From the NCBI GenBank assembly GCA_014529385.2, contig CM043943.1, positions 105,374,355-105,438,354 on the forward strand: a DNA stretch of 64,000 nucleotides. The letters are read 5' to 3'. Below are positions 53,598 to 64,000 of the stretch, one piece after another. Source of the DNA: Adiantum capillus-veneris (Eukaryota; Streptophyta; Polypodiopsida; Polypodiales; Pteridaceae). The translations under genes and the position numbers were made by a program. The notes under the pieces were generated by a model, which saw only the letters and a list, made by a program, of their open reading frames with translations, made no database searches and was not told the DNA's origin. The first letter of the stretch is position 1; each line of letters opens with the position of its first letter.

Positions 53598-54017
53598 ATG
53601 AGTTGGTGCCAGGATGCACAGTTTTGCATATGGGTGAGAGGGGACGTAGCTTCCCCAGTGTTGGTGTTGACACATCCGTACGCGATGGGTAGTCCTAAGG
53701 ATGCAGTGATTGCAGATAGCGCAGGGGAGGTGAGTACAGCCAGTCTTGCACAGATTTTATCAGCGTTCGAGTATCTCATATTTGACTTGTTACTATCGAG
53801 GCCCGACCTTGCAGCTGTAGTGGGAGCATTTGCAGTAGGGATTGTCAACCGTACATTGGCTGACACTAGCATGACACTTTGTGGAGCTTTGCAGACCATA
53901 CAGAGTTGTCTGTGGGATTTACATATAGGATCTAGCGTGGGTACACACATTCACCTACCACCAGAGCCGATACGACTGCATGTAGATCAACAAAGTGAGC
54001 CAGTGGACGTAGGTTGA
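53598..54017 (+). CDS. Unknown ORF at the 3' end of Copia-2
   Basis: 139 codons, MSWCQDAQFCIWVRGD onward, with DLLLSRPDLAAVVGAFAVGI and LCGALQTIQSCLWDLHIG, mainly hydrophobic helices. It does not match copia integrase or RT. It occupies the place where pol should be. Possibly a captured fragment or chance frame in decayed sequence. Confidence 0.3.
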   Translation: MSWCQDAQFCIWVRGDVASPVLVLTHPYAMGSPKDAVIADSAGEVSTASLAQILSAFEYLIFDLLLSRPDLAAVVGAFAVGIVNRTLADTSMTLCGALQTIQSCLWDLHIGSSVGTHIHLPPEPIRLHVDQQSEPVDVG

Positions 54018-54103
54018 GAGAGTCTCTCACCTAGTTCCTTGTACATACTAGTAGTTTAGCTAGTAGGACTCACTTATTGATGCATCGCCTTTAAGTGGGA
54101 GAT

Positions 54104-54324
54104 TGTTGGGGTAAAGGTGCTCCGCCTTTTGCCCGGCCCGGACGTCCAATGTCCGGTCGCCCGCCCACGTGTGTACATACCCTTATTCTTTATTACATAT
54201 GAGAATCAGGAGCTCCTCATCTTAAGTCTTGTGAGGTTGCTCCACCCACACGGCTTGTGCTATTCCCCCTTCCCCGCACGCACCACACACGAACACACGC
54301 ATCCGCGCACACGCGCACTCATCA
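54104..54324 (+). repeat. 3' LTR of Copia-2 (221 bp)
   Basis: It starts TGTTGGGGTAAAGG after the polypurine tract AAGTGGGAGAT and ends GCGCACTCATCA. The start is like that of Copia-1, so the two belong to related groups. Confidence 0.75.
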
Positions 54325-54842
54325 TTGGTCACATAGTCAGTGGCAACAATAATATATCAAGATTGATTGTTACGAGTTGTCGGACTAATGTGGCCTACAA
54401 AGTCTAAACCCACTTTTCAAATGGTTGAGTCACTTTAATAGGGCATCTTATCCTTTTGTTGTGTGATCTTGTAATGTTGGATTTCATCACACCCTTTTGC
54501 AAAAAGTGATGCATCTTTGAATAAGGTAGGCCACCAATAGCCTGATTGCAACACCTTTGTAGCAATTAGTTCCCTTGAGAAATGTCCTCCGGCTATACCC
54601 ATGTGGGCTTCTTGCAGTATGTATAAATACTCATCCTCACCAGCACAACGTCTAAGAATGTCATCCTTCCTTAGCTTGTAGAGAGTTCCTGCAATTAGAG
54701 AATAAGGTTCACATTCCTTTAGCAGTTTTTGAGCTATATCTTTACGAAGCTCTTTGGGTGGAAAACTGTTAACTAAAAAGTTCACAATCTTCTCACTCCA
54801 TTCAGGCATGGTCTCTACTAGGAACAGGGAAGTATCGAGCAA
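54325..54842 (-). pseudogene. pol: Integrase N-terminal part of Gypsy-4
   Basis: From MPEWSEKIVNFLVNSFPPKEL through the H2C2-type zinc domain (EAHMGIAGGHFS; YWWPTLFKDASLFAKGCDEIQHYK, where the second Cys pair is partly lost) to core text YIIVATDYV near 54350, where Copia-2 interrupts. A stop lies between the two parts. Confidence 0.7.
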
Positions 54843-55067
54843 TTCATCATCGATTCAAGTAGGGGCTTCACCATTGTGTATGCGAGACAAATTATCTGCC
54901 ACGACATATCTTTTATCGGGTCTCACCACAACGGTAAAATCAAACTCAAGAAGAATTAACAACCGTCATTTAATTCTTCCCGTGGAACAAGGTTTATTTA
55001 CTAGATACAACAATGCTTGATGATCCACATAGAAAACAAACTTGTTGGCAAGAAGGTGGTAGCAAAA

Positions 55068-56014
55068 TTAATTTACTGCATAAATCATAGCTAAATCTTC
55101 CCTCTCTATAGTGTTGTAGTTCCTCTCAGCATCATTCAATTGATGACTTGCAAAGATAATGGGGTAGTCTAATTTATGTTGTCCTGGTTGTAATAGAACA
55201 CACCCAATAGCAAAGTTCAATGCATCAATATGCACATGGAAAATTACATTCCAATCAAACACTCATAAAATGGGAGCCCTTGTTACGGTCTTTTTAAATA
55301 ACTCATAAGCATGGTCACACTCCGCGGTCCAGTGAAACTCAGTAAGAAGTTTGTACAATGGGCAAGCTATCTCGGCAAAGTTTAAACTAAACCGCCGCCG
55401 GTAATAACCAACATGGCCCATGAACCTTTGAACTCCTTTATAGTTTGTAGGTGGTGGAAAATTGGAAATAGCTTTAATTTTGCTTCATCTATGAAAATCC
55501 CATTTTTGGACACTATATGTCCTAAAATGACTCCAAGTTCAACCCAAAATTGGCATTTGAAAGGATTTAATGAGATGCAATACAATCTTCACTTTTCAAA
55601 CACTTTTCGTAAACATGATAGATGTTCTTTTCAAGAGGAATAAACACAAAGGTCATCTAAGAAAGCTTCACAAAACTCCCTCAAATATTTCCTAAAAGCA
55701 GTGTTTATCAATCTTTGGAAGGTAGCATGGGCATTGGTTAACCCAAAGCCATAACACAAAATGAAAACACTCCAAATTTGTTATAAAGACAATTTTAGCT
55801 TCGTCCTCTAGTGAAATTGTGATTTGATTATATCCAAAGTACCCATCTTAAAAAATATATAAGTTTCCTTCCCTGCAACTCTTTCAAACACATGTTTTGA
55901 ATATGGCAAGGGGTAATGGTCCCTCCTAGTGGCAGCATTGACCTTCTTGAGATCCACGCACACTCTGAGTCTACCATTCTTTTTTGGCACAATAACTATT
56001 GGGGCGACACCCAT
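55068..56014 (-). pseudogene. pol: RT and RNase H remnants of Gypsy-4
   Basis: RT start APIVIVPKKNGRLRVCVDLKKVNAATRRD at 56014-55808. Later RT text ILGHIVSKNGIFIDEAKLKL lies at 55585-55382. RNase H: HVHIDALNFAIGCVLLQPG and ERNYNTIEREDLAMIYAV at 55262-55068. The catalytic RT box is lost in broken sequence between. The same motifs in Gypsy-1 confirm the family. Confidence 0.75.
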
Positions 56015-56411
56015 TCTGAGTGCTCAATATGGTATATGAATCCTCATTTGACAAGCTTTTTAATCTCTTCTTGAACAAATTTTGCATTACTGAGGATTCA
56101 TTGGGTAGGGTCATTGTTGGACTGGTTTATCCAAGCTATTCATAGGGATTGTGTGTTGCACCATGGAGGGTGGAACACCTTTCATATCATGATATGTCCA
56201 AGCAAATATATCCTTGAATTTCTTTGGACTCCTCACCTGGGTCTGCTAACTCTATTTCTGTAACTATCATTGGACCATCATAGACTCCATTACTTCCATT
56301 GATAGGTGTTCTTTGTGCCTTTGTATAAACAACCTTACGCTCCTCGGTGGTATAGGATTTGAAATGATCAGGTGCAAGATGTAAATCTGTGGGGTCTTGT
56401 TGTTCTGTGGA

Positions 56412-56930
56412 CTATGATTTGTCTTCAACTTTATTTTGTTGTTGAGCTAGCTCTCGATTTTGTCGTCTCCTTACAGTACGGCTCATCTTTGGCTTCTCTA
56501 TAGCCTTTAACTGTGCAATGTCAATGGGTTGTGGACTACACCACATGACACTCTCCCCCAACTTCCAATGAGCATCACATGCCCCCACATAATTAAGCCA
56601 TTCTACGGTAGATTTCTTTTCATTTATCCTAGCATGCACATTTTCTTGATATTGTCGCCTCTTATATCTCTTACTCTTCTCCTCTCACGAATAGATTGTC
56701 ATCTAGGATACCACTGGACTCTGTATGGTTTTGTCTCACATTTCACCAAGATTTAACTCTGATTCATTGTCCTCATAGTCAATTTCAATCGATGATTCTA
56801 AATTCAAATTGTGTGGGCTATAATCTTTTGAGACGCTATTGGTTCCAATGTCAGTCAAGCCTTCATCTGGTAGGTCATCAGAAGCTATATGCATTGCTCC
56901 TATCATATTTAAAGGTACAAATTTTTGCAT
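56412..56930 (-). pseudogene. Gypsy-4 protease-RT linker
   Basis: Short open stretches (56930-56736 and 56639-56412) with acidic and then Gln/Lys-rich sequence (RTVRRRQNRELAQQQNKVEDK). No domain. Comparable in position to 4065-4721 of Gypsy-1. Confidence 0.45.
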
Positions 56931-57490
56931 TTAATCCACCTCAGGTGTTACCCAGGTCATCCCCTTATTTCCCCAAGTGTCTATGGTTGCTGCTAGGTGG
57001 ATCCAATCCACATTGTCAGACTCAGTCATCCCAGGTAGAACATCCATATAAGGAAAATCTTCCCCAACATCAGTTTCCTTTTTACATGTGTAGCAATAAT
57101 GTAATGGGGCCGAGTGAATTGTGGTGTCAGATCTATGATCAATTATAATTTTTTTTCCTAGAGGATGTGCCCGATCAGTTAAAAGATCAACTCGAATGAC
57201 AGAATCTTGGAACTGCAAGTAGATATGGTTTTTGATCCAGTCATGCACCATTTTTGCTTCCCTCATGAAAGGACGTCCTAAGATCATCTCCTCAGATGAC
57301 ATAGTGTGCTTGAAAAAATCCATAACAATGAAGGTACGTCAATAGGTTTAACAATAGGTCCATTGGCCATCTTCGCCACTATGTTTGTAGTCCCAAGGTG
57401 AGGTATTCCCATAGTTTCCGAGAAATTTTTAGTTACAATGCTAACCCTAGTGCCACCATCAAGGATTCCCTTCATAGTTATTCCCTTCAT
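56931..57490 (-). pseudogene. Protease remnant of Gypsy-4
   Basis: GILDGGTRVSIVTKNFSETMG carries Asp-Gly-Gly where Gypsy-1 has Asp-Ser-Gly. A frame change leads to SSEEMILGRPFMREAKMVHD, the closing motif. It matches the Gypsy-1 protease in order and wording. Confidence 0.7.
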
Positions 57491-57492
57491 AG

Positions 57493-58952
57493 TTAATCCC
57501 TTGGTAGTGATTGGTATGGTTGCATTGGATTCATCGCCTCAAAGTATTGTGCCAACTTGTTAACATGTATTTCAACAACAAAGTTCTCATCTATGTTGGG
57601 TTGTGGATCTAAATGTTCCTTCTCTATTGGCACCTCCCTAGCTCCATCCATCAGTGAAAATTGTGGTAGCCTAACTTTCAGTTCTCCAATGAGGAAAGCT
57701 TGAAGAGCTAATAATAGCTCGTGGTCTCCATATAGTTTGGACATGATGGTGATTCTAACTTCTGAAGACATGAGATCCACCAATTTGGCAATATTTAACG
57801 ACACTTTTTGGGCTTCAATCCTTGACATGGGGAAGATGGGATCTCCATTTCTTTGATAGGGTCAAGTAATCCCTCTGTAAACATTCTCTCCAACAAGAAG
57901 GGAGTACCCTGACTTTCCCATGACTTAAAGTCACTTTTTTCTTAGATGACACAAGGTATGGCTAGTGGTCTATGGACTTTGTGAGGTTGCTTTTGTGTAG
58001 GGAACACTATGTCTATAATCTAGATCTACCTAGGTGCTAGCTCTAGATCCCTTTGGGTCTCTTCTACCAAACCCATTAATTGCTTCACTCCCTCGATCTC
58101 CTTTGTAGGGTGTGGGTAAGTTCATATCTTCTTCTTGGGTTCCTTGGATCCTGGCCATTGTGCCTCATTACGATCTTCCTTGTTTTTCTCTTTTCTAATG
58201 GTCATTTTAGTCTCCATTGTCTCACCTGAATTAGAATCCTCTTCAATGTTGTTCATATAAACGGGCTCATCACCAATCCATATGTTGGTCTTTGAATTGG
58301 GGTCTTACTTCGCTGCTTTTTGCAATTTCTTCCTTTGTGTTTTCTTCTTCTTCTAGGATTGGGCATTTGATGCTGTGTCTCTTTCTTCAAGAATATAATT
58401 TTGATTTTGGAGCATCGATCATGTGATTACATTTACTAGTACCATTGGTGTACTTTGTGATGGATCCTCGGTAACCTCAATTAAGTTCAATGGTGTGACC
58501 TTTGGTGCATTTGGATTATTAGGACATTGGGCAATGAAATGATCTATGCCACATCGATTACACATGAGTATTGGCATTGTAGATGTGCTCGCTTGATTGG
58601 TTTGCATTAGTGTGACATATTTTTTAATCTAAGAGGACACTTGGCTACACAATGTGGATCCCTACACTCGTAGCATTGAAGAGGTGGTCTCTTGGCAGTG
58701 AAATGATATTTTGGCCTCTTGCCCCACAAGAGCAACTACTTGATAGATAGGTTTGACCTATCCCCAATAGTCCTCCATGTAGTATTGTGGACTTTCTTCA
58801 AGTGCATCAATACCATAAGAAATATTAGGGTCTATATCTTCCTCACAACCTTCCAAACAAGTAATAGATTGTTAGTAGCAAGCTAACTCAGATACCATTT
58901 TTTGGAGCTCTCCTTGTAAAAACACTTAATACTTTTGATAAATTGGGAATAT
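57493..58952 (-). pseudogene. gag: Gag-derived part of Gypsy-4
   Basis: A knuckle remnant CNRCGIDHFIAQCP near 58550 (CX2CX3HX4C) is followed by a linker with many stops, and by IEAQKVSLNIAKLVDLM at 57828. Upstream text EEDIDPNISYGIDALEESP near 58850 still reads like coding. The right end at about 58952 is where the Gypsy-5 LTR begins. Confidence 0.55.
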
Positions 58953-59789
58953 TGTAGCTCCTATTTTTTGGATAAACTTTGTAAAATATGAGCCAAGGCT
59001 ACAAGCTTCCAGATTGTATCAACCTGTCATTACCCATCTTTAGTTAGAGCTCCCAAATTATTAGTTTTAGCCACACCAAAAACCTTGGCTAAGGTATAAA
59101 AGCCAATTTTTGTAAGTTATTATTAAGTTTTGGATAATAAAATATACAAGTGAGCTAACGACGGTCACTTCACTCCTTCTTGCGCTTCCTAATCCCTCCT
59201 CGGTTGTCAAATTGCAGTCGCGTTGTTGCATTGCAACAACAGGTAAGAGCTCTACGCATTGACGTAAACACTTCACGCTATTTTGTAGCTTTTGGCATCA
59301 CCGACCTGCGGCCTAATTTCATCATAAGTAGGAATTTACACTTCAAAATAAAAAACCAAGCATAGGTGGGGGATCGGGGCATCATTGCTAAGCATTTAGG
59401 TGCATTCTAGGTCGAAAACGACTAGGTCAAAAATCCATTGCTGTTAATAATCGTGATTTTGGCACTTGACCTAAAGTGAGATTTGAGACCATAAGCATGT
59501 GTGTTTAGGTCTTATAAGCTTTTCCTAGAAGTTTTGTTACATTTGGATGTCATTCGATGCTGTAGCGGATGTGATTTGTTTGCCGATGAGCGATTGGCTT
59601 TTGGTGATTTCAGTCACTTGAGTGTAGCTTGAGTTAGATGCGAGTTGTTTGTTGTTTTCCGAGAGTTTGACAACCTCTTGTAGCCTCTATGCACTAGTTG
59701 ATTCATCTTCGTCTCATTGATTGACAATTTAATCGTGGTTCTCACTAAATATGCAATAAGATAGGAGTGAGGTTAGAAACCCGTCCACA
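58953..59789 (+). repeat. 5' LTR of Gypsy-5 (about 837 bp)
   Basis: The right end CGTCCACA is fixed by the primer site. The left end TGTAGCTCC is inferred from where Gypsy-4 coding stops. TATAAAAG at 59095-59102 and AATAAA near 59137 give promoter and polyadenylation signals. The U5 part holds AATAATCGTGATT (59446-59458), a near copy of the leader palindrome, and shares TCGTGATTTTGG with the TRG-1 LTR. Confidence 0.6.
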
Positions 59790-59791
59790 TT

Positions 59792-59808
59792 TGGCACCGT
59801 TGCCGAGG
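59792..59808 (+). promoter_or_regulatory. Asp-tRNA-type primer binding site of Gypsy-5
   Basis: TGGCACCGTTGCCGAGG, close to the known plant Asp-type site TGGCGCCGTTGCCGGGG. It lies two bases after the LTR end. Confidence 0.7.
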
Positions 59809-60131
59809 ATCGAAGAGACCTAAACTAGGGAAAAACACGAACGTTTTGTGAATTTATCATTTAAATTCCTCCACGATCTCCTAGATTTCAAAACTTTCTT
59901 TTAGAAATCACATAGCCTAAGATTGTCGTTTTTGCTGTGTAGAGGTAGCTTGGAGGTAAGTTGTACTTGGAGGGTGCCTTTAGGATTGTAGGATTGTAGA
60001 ACTAAATTATGATTTTGAGGATCATTGATAGACGAGACAAATCTTAAGATCAAAGCTCATAAAACCATAAAAAACATGAAAACAAGTGTTTATGGACACT
60101 TTCCACAACCCCATTGCATGAGAACCTAGCA

Positions 60132-60241
60132 GTAGAGTAAGTAGGATCAGAGGTGAATTTGAGAACATTTCTCTCTTCGAAAGAATGTAGAGTAAGTAGG
60201 ATCAGAGGTGAATTTGGGAACATTTCTCTCTTCGAAAGAAT
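60132..60241 (+). repeat. 55-bp tandem duplication
   Basis: GTAGAGTAAGTAGGATCAG starts at 60132 and 60187. The copies differ by one base (TTTGAGAA against TTTGGGAA). Confidence 0.9.
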
Positions 60242-60532
60242 CATTGTGAGTGTTATTTGAAGTTGCAGAATTTCAGGTCTACGGCTAGCACGAAAAGACT
60301 CCAAACCACTCAATCCGACTAGAGAGTATGCTTAAAAGTTGTATGAACCGATGGGTAAGCTCAAGGACACATTGAGATAAAAATTTCAAGAGTTGGTAAA
60401 GACTCAGATTATTTAATTTTTCTTGACTTTTTAGGACAAATTAAGTTTTGACTTGATTTCTAGGCTTATAATAACTCATGAAATGACTGTCCATGAAAAA
60501 AGTGTAAAAAAATATTCATTTTAAGCCTAAAA

Positions 60533-61401
60533 TAAATAATCGTGATTATTTACTTTCAGCAAATCAAGGTTGATACCAGTGACTCATTGCATGTGCAAAC
60601 AATCTTGTAAAGGCACATTGGATTTGGATCACCAAACTGGCAAAAAACTGGGTAAAAACTAAAGTTTGTACTGACTTTCGAGAACTTGAGTGTAAATTGA
60701 AAAAAATTAGTCCAAACTTGATGAAATTTGATTCATAGGCTTATATTGATATGCTAGACATGTGTATATGCTCAGTTGACCAAAAAGATGCAAAAATTTA
60801 CCAAAAGTAAATAATCATGATTATTTTTATCTGCTCCCATTTTCAACTTTTTTGACCAAGTTAGCATACCACTAGTTTTAGCATGTTGTCATAAGCTCAC
60901 AAACCAAATTTGGTAAGATTTGGATTATTGGATTGAAAATTGTGACCAAATTTGCAAAGTCAGCCTGTGGACAGAAAACTGATGACCATTTGACCAAAAT
61001 TTATCCAAACTTGATAAAACTTGGCTAGAGACCTTAAGTTGAGGTGCTTAACAGATCTGTGTCAATATTGGGACAAAAATTTGTAAAAAATTAGCTAGAG
61101 TAAATAATCGCGATTATTTACATCTGCTGCAAAAATTGACAACCTTGCATATTTGAGCATACCACAAGGTCAAGCATATCAAGTAGACCACACAAATCAA
61201 TTTTGGTGAAATTATCACAAAAGTGAGACTTAAGACAGATTCTTGAAATCAGAGTCTGCGGACACGAAATAGTTGATAAACTTAAACAGATTTTGTCCAA
61301 ACTTGTTGAAACTTGTCCAAGGACCTTAACAGGTTGTATACTTGGCAAACCAAGCCAAAAAGTGCAAAAAACTGACAAAAGTAAATAATTGCGATTATTA
61401 C
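60533..61401 (+). repeat. Four palindromes at 275-293-bp spacing in the Gypsy-5 leader
   Basis: TAAATAATCGCGATTATTTA is a perfect 20-base palindrome at 61101-61120. Variants lie at 60533-60552 (centre CGTG), 60808-60827 (centre CATG, last base T) and 61382-61401 (TTGCGA centre, broken end). Spacings are 275, 293 and 281. Sequence between copies is a diverged tandem unit ending with words like GACAAAAGTAAATAAT. Confidence 0.8.
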
Positions 61402-61817
61402 TACTGCTACAGAGATTTGTCATTTTTGACTTTTGAACTTGTACAGTGTTAGACCAGCATAATATAAAGCCACCGGGCAATTTCGAGTTCAATCCGATCC
61501 ACAATGGTACATGTTCACTCAGTTCCAGGTTGCAAATTAATCCTTTGATTTTTGCCAAAGTCAAGTCTAAAAATATCAACTGCTGACTAAATTAGCTCGA
61601 GTTGAAGTGATACACATAGACCAATCACATTAGTTAGCAAAAACTACACAGTCTTTGTGAAATAATAGCTAACTTGATCAAAATTGATACAAGAATTAGG
61701 TTGCAAATGAGGAATCGGCAGCTTGACAGAAGTTGCAATCTAGTCAAGTTTTTCGAAAGAAATTGACAACAAGTCAATCCAACAGTAAGTACTCTATCGA
61801 GGGCTTCACAAGTCTTT

Positions 61818-64000
61818 ATGAACCTTAGATCTGGTCGTGTACTAGGAAATCAAGGCATATTTGGAGAAACCTCCAGTAGAGTATCCACCAAAGAAAGCAT
61901 TGATCAAGGCAATGCCTTGCACACTATCCCTAAAGAAATCTCAAACACTTTTTCTGATTCAACACCTGAAATGTCTTCTTATTCGACTCACTCAGAAATC
62001 GAACGACAATGCGCTACAATCATATACTCTCTTTTTATAAGACTAATCCCCATGGAGCTCAAGTTTACCTGGATCCTAATGAAGAGTATGCTATTCGCAT
62101 TGGTATTGAGCTCGAAGAAGAGATCAAGGCAAACAAACAAGGAAAAATGTACATGGATAGAAACGAAACTTAGTATTTACAAGTCAAAAACCCTGACATG
62201 ATAGACAAATGGGGGTTAGAAGTAAATACCATGATTCCAGTTATGATCGCAAAAGAAGGACCACCAACTTTAGAATTCAAGGGATACGATCAAGTAGCCT
62301 TTGAAACGGCTTAGTACGGATAATCCTAGGATCGGAGTCTATTGTTGGGAGGATAAAAATGTAAAAGATCTTCTATGGACTTTGGATGCCAAATCAGGAC
62401 AACTAACACCCATGAAGATCATCTATATCCTCAAGATCAAGGATAAGGGATCAGCAGATCCACCAACCTACCTATTTAGGGATTGTTATAACAAAAACTT
62501 TGTTATGATGACTCCTGAGGAGGTAGAACAAACCAAATATCAAGGGTATTCAATAAGGGATTGGATATTGGGCCAAGGAGAAAAAACTGTTCCAAGAGAT
62601 GAACACCGTGAGAGATCTTTTGAGAGTAATTTTAAGAAACCAAAAACCACCTCATCACGCAAAAAACCGGGTGACATTAAAGCCAGTCCAGGGCTACATG
62701 AGTCATTATTTTCAACAGACTGGTTTGAAGGACTCAGAATAGGACCAACTGCCAAGAGACCGAGAGTTGAACCAAATAGACGTGTTAGACCAGTTGATTT
62801 TCAAAAATGGGTCAAAAAATACAATGGATCAGGGGATCCATACGACCACTTAGCAAACTTTAAGTAACTGCTAAGAGCAGAACACATACTTCCATACTCA
62901 ATTCGAGAGGTTTGAAATGACATTAGAAGGAAAAGAATTGACATGGTTCCAAAACATTCTACCAAGGTCAATCATGGACTTGAACACATTAGCTCAAGGA
63001 TTGTAGCTGCTTGTTCCAAAACGGGGATCAAACACAATACGGTAGCTCAAATCTACAGCTTTAAACAGAAGCAAGGTGAGTCTGTTAGGGATTGTGCAAC
63101 TCGAATGAAACAATACATTGCCAGATGCCCAGAGCTAGAGATACCTACAAAAGAACGACTAGTATCATTATACTGCTAAACAAAGAACTTCATGCTATCC
63201 TGTATAGCAAGAAGCATATAACCCTAGAAGAGTGTGTGTCAGATGCTATTGACTTAGGAGACAATTGTGATATCTTCAACAATGAAGATGTCCCTAAGGA
63301 TAACCAAAGTGAGAAAACAACATCCACTAAACCAGCACAAGTGGGAACGGCTGCTGCAGCACCAGTTTCAGCCATAGAAGACATGCTCAAAAGGATGAAT
63401 GACATGATGAATAACAGGCAAAAAGCACCTATGAGGGGACCAGGACAAGGGATACCTCAACAAGGACAACCAATTGGACCACAAAAATGGTGTGCAATTG
63501 AGGGTAAATGGACCAACCATGAGACCAATGAGTGCTACTACCGACCAAAGTATGATGGGAATGTACAGTACGTGCCCATGAGGCCACAAGGACAACACAT
63601 GTATAGATATCAGCCTAACATGGCACAAGCTCAAAGACCATCGATGGGTATGGAAAGACCTCAGCCCGTGTTGGGTCAACAACCTCCATATCCGGGACAT
63701 ACTACAGTGCCTATAAAGTACATGCATTCAGAGGGGGTCATATATGAACAAGCACTAGTGCCTGTTACACCCTATGTTGAGCCTAGTCCATCAACAGTAA
63801 TGGTAGAAGGAGATTGGTATAATTCACATCCACCACCAATGGAAGAACCTGTGACTTATACTCCACCAGATCTTGCACCAATGTCTATGTGGCTAATCAA
63901 GGTGTTAGACCTCCTATGGTAAGACCCATGATTAATCCAAGAACGGGGAACTGTCACAATTGTGGTGCAGATGACCATTGGAAAAATGAATTCCCAAAGC
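61818..64000 (+). pseudogene. gag: Gag of Gypsy-5, incomplete at window end
   Basis: It starts MNLRSGRVLGNQGIFGETSS, a common plant gypsy gag start. The frame shifts near 62000. A second stretch at 62301-62867 carries LTPMKIIYILKIKDKG and DFQKWVKKYNGSGDPYDHLANF, then a TAA. The region 62943-63922 has FKQKQGESVRDCATRMKQYI, a shift near 63175, and a Pro/Gln-rich linker with MERPQPVLGQQPPYPG as in Gypsy-1. The zinc knuckle begins NCHNCGADDHWKNE at about 63950, with the last Cys apparently lost, and the window ends there. Confidence 0.75.

Larger units (their letters stand above)
50474..54324 (+). mobile_element. Copia-2: small defective copia element
   Basis: A 14-base remnant of its 5' LTR end (50474-50487, one mismatch from the 3' LTR end) abuts the Gypsy-3 LTR. 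A primer site, a repeat-rich leader, a zinc knuckle and decayed protease follow, then a polypurine tract and a 221-bp 3' LTR. No integrase, RT or RNase H is visible. It lies inside the integrase of Gypsy-4, whose frame resumes at 54325. Confidence 0.7.
54325..58952 (-). mobile_element. Gypsy-4: decayed minus-strand gypsy related to Gypsy-1
   Basis: Fragments in minus-strand order are gag knuckle (58.5 kb), linker, protease (57.4-56.9 kb), RT (56.0-55.4 kb), RNase H (55.2 kb) and integrase (54.8-54.3 kb). Stops and frameshifts occur throughout and no LTR is visible. It is interrupted by Copia-2 on the left and by the Gypsy-5 LTR on the right. Confidence 0.8.
59809..61817 (+). other. Gypsy-5 leader
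   Basis: Non-coding 2 kb between primer site and gag. It holds a 55-bp tandem duplication at 60132-60241 and, in its second half, the spaced palindromes. Repeated phrases such as TTGTCCAAACTTG and TTGATGAAA recur in each unit. Confidence 0.6.
58953..64000 (+). mobile_element. Gypsy-5: plus-strand gypsy with palindromic leader, cut by window end
   Basis: LTR, Asp-type primer site, a 2-kb leader with four spaced palindromes, and gag up to the zinc knuckle at the window end. Gag wording matches Gypsy-1. Gag has several stops and shifts. Confidence 0.8.

Noticed and set aside
1-64000. tRNA, rRNA or other structural RNA genes
   Set aside because: None seen; the tRNA-like words are primer sites beside LTRs.

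Overview
The window looks like nuclear DNA from a land plant with a large, transposon-crowded genome. The grounds are Ty3/gypsy and Ty1/copia elements primed by initiator-Met or Asp tRNA sites, CT-rich leaders, plant-type GT-AG introns, and no recognisable single-copy host gene. I cannot name the species; a fern, lycophyte or gymnosperm would fit. Nearly every coding segment belongs to a mobile element and most are broken by stops or frameshifts.

Layout. 1-1040: one end of a DNA transposon, pointing out of the window. 1041-8702: a Ty3/gypsy internal region (Gypsy-1) whose RNase H/integrase part is inverted. 8703-18877: a 10.2-kb DNA transposon, here called H3T, with 20-bp terminal inverted repeats and four genes. 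18878-26808: a gag-only LTR element (TRG-1) with a leader of regularly spaced palindromes, one giant ORF and a 3' LTR. 26809-29777: 5' part of a minus-strand gypsy (Gypsy-2). 30542-35775: a complete but defective copia element (Copia-1) with LTRs and a 5-bp target duplication. 36391-about 37700: 3' LTR and 3' part of another Gypsy-2 copy. 37700-41176: mostly unassigned, with a GT microsatellite and one unknown ORF. 41177-50473: a plus-strand gypsy (Gypsy-3) with 2-kb LTRs. 50474-54324: a small defective copia (Copia-2). 54325-58952: a decayed minus-strand gypsy (Gypsy-4). 58953-64000: start of a gypsy (Gypsy-5) with an Asp-type primer site, a palindrome-bearing leader and gag, cut by the window end.

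The main discovery candidate is H3T. On the plus strand it carries a four-exon DDE-type transposase gene and then a gene for a histone H3-like protein. That protein begins with the exact H3 tail start MARTKQTA, has a long charged insert, and ends in a histone fold containing EDTNLCAIHAK and LARR. Two unidentified spliced genes on the minus strand converge on them. Between the two gene pairs lies a nested inverted-repeat region with three 101-bp hairpins spaced exactly 534 bp apart. A transposon carrying its own H3 with Lys4 kept and Lys9 replaced suggests, as inference only, that the element interacts with host chromatin silencing. The H3 gene has an in-frame TGA, and the transposase has a TGA and a lost splice acceptor, so this copy is probably inactive.

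The second candidate is a shared leader design in TRG-1 and Gypsy-5: four copies of an element-specific palindrome with a CG-rich centre, spaced exactly 285 bp in TRG-1 and 275-293 bp in Gypsy-5.
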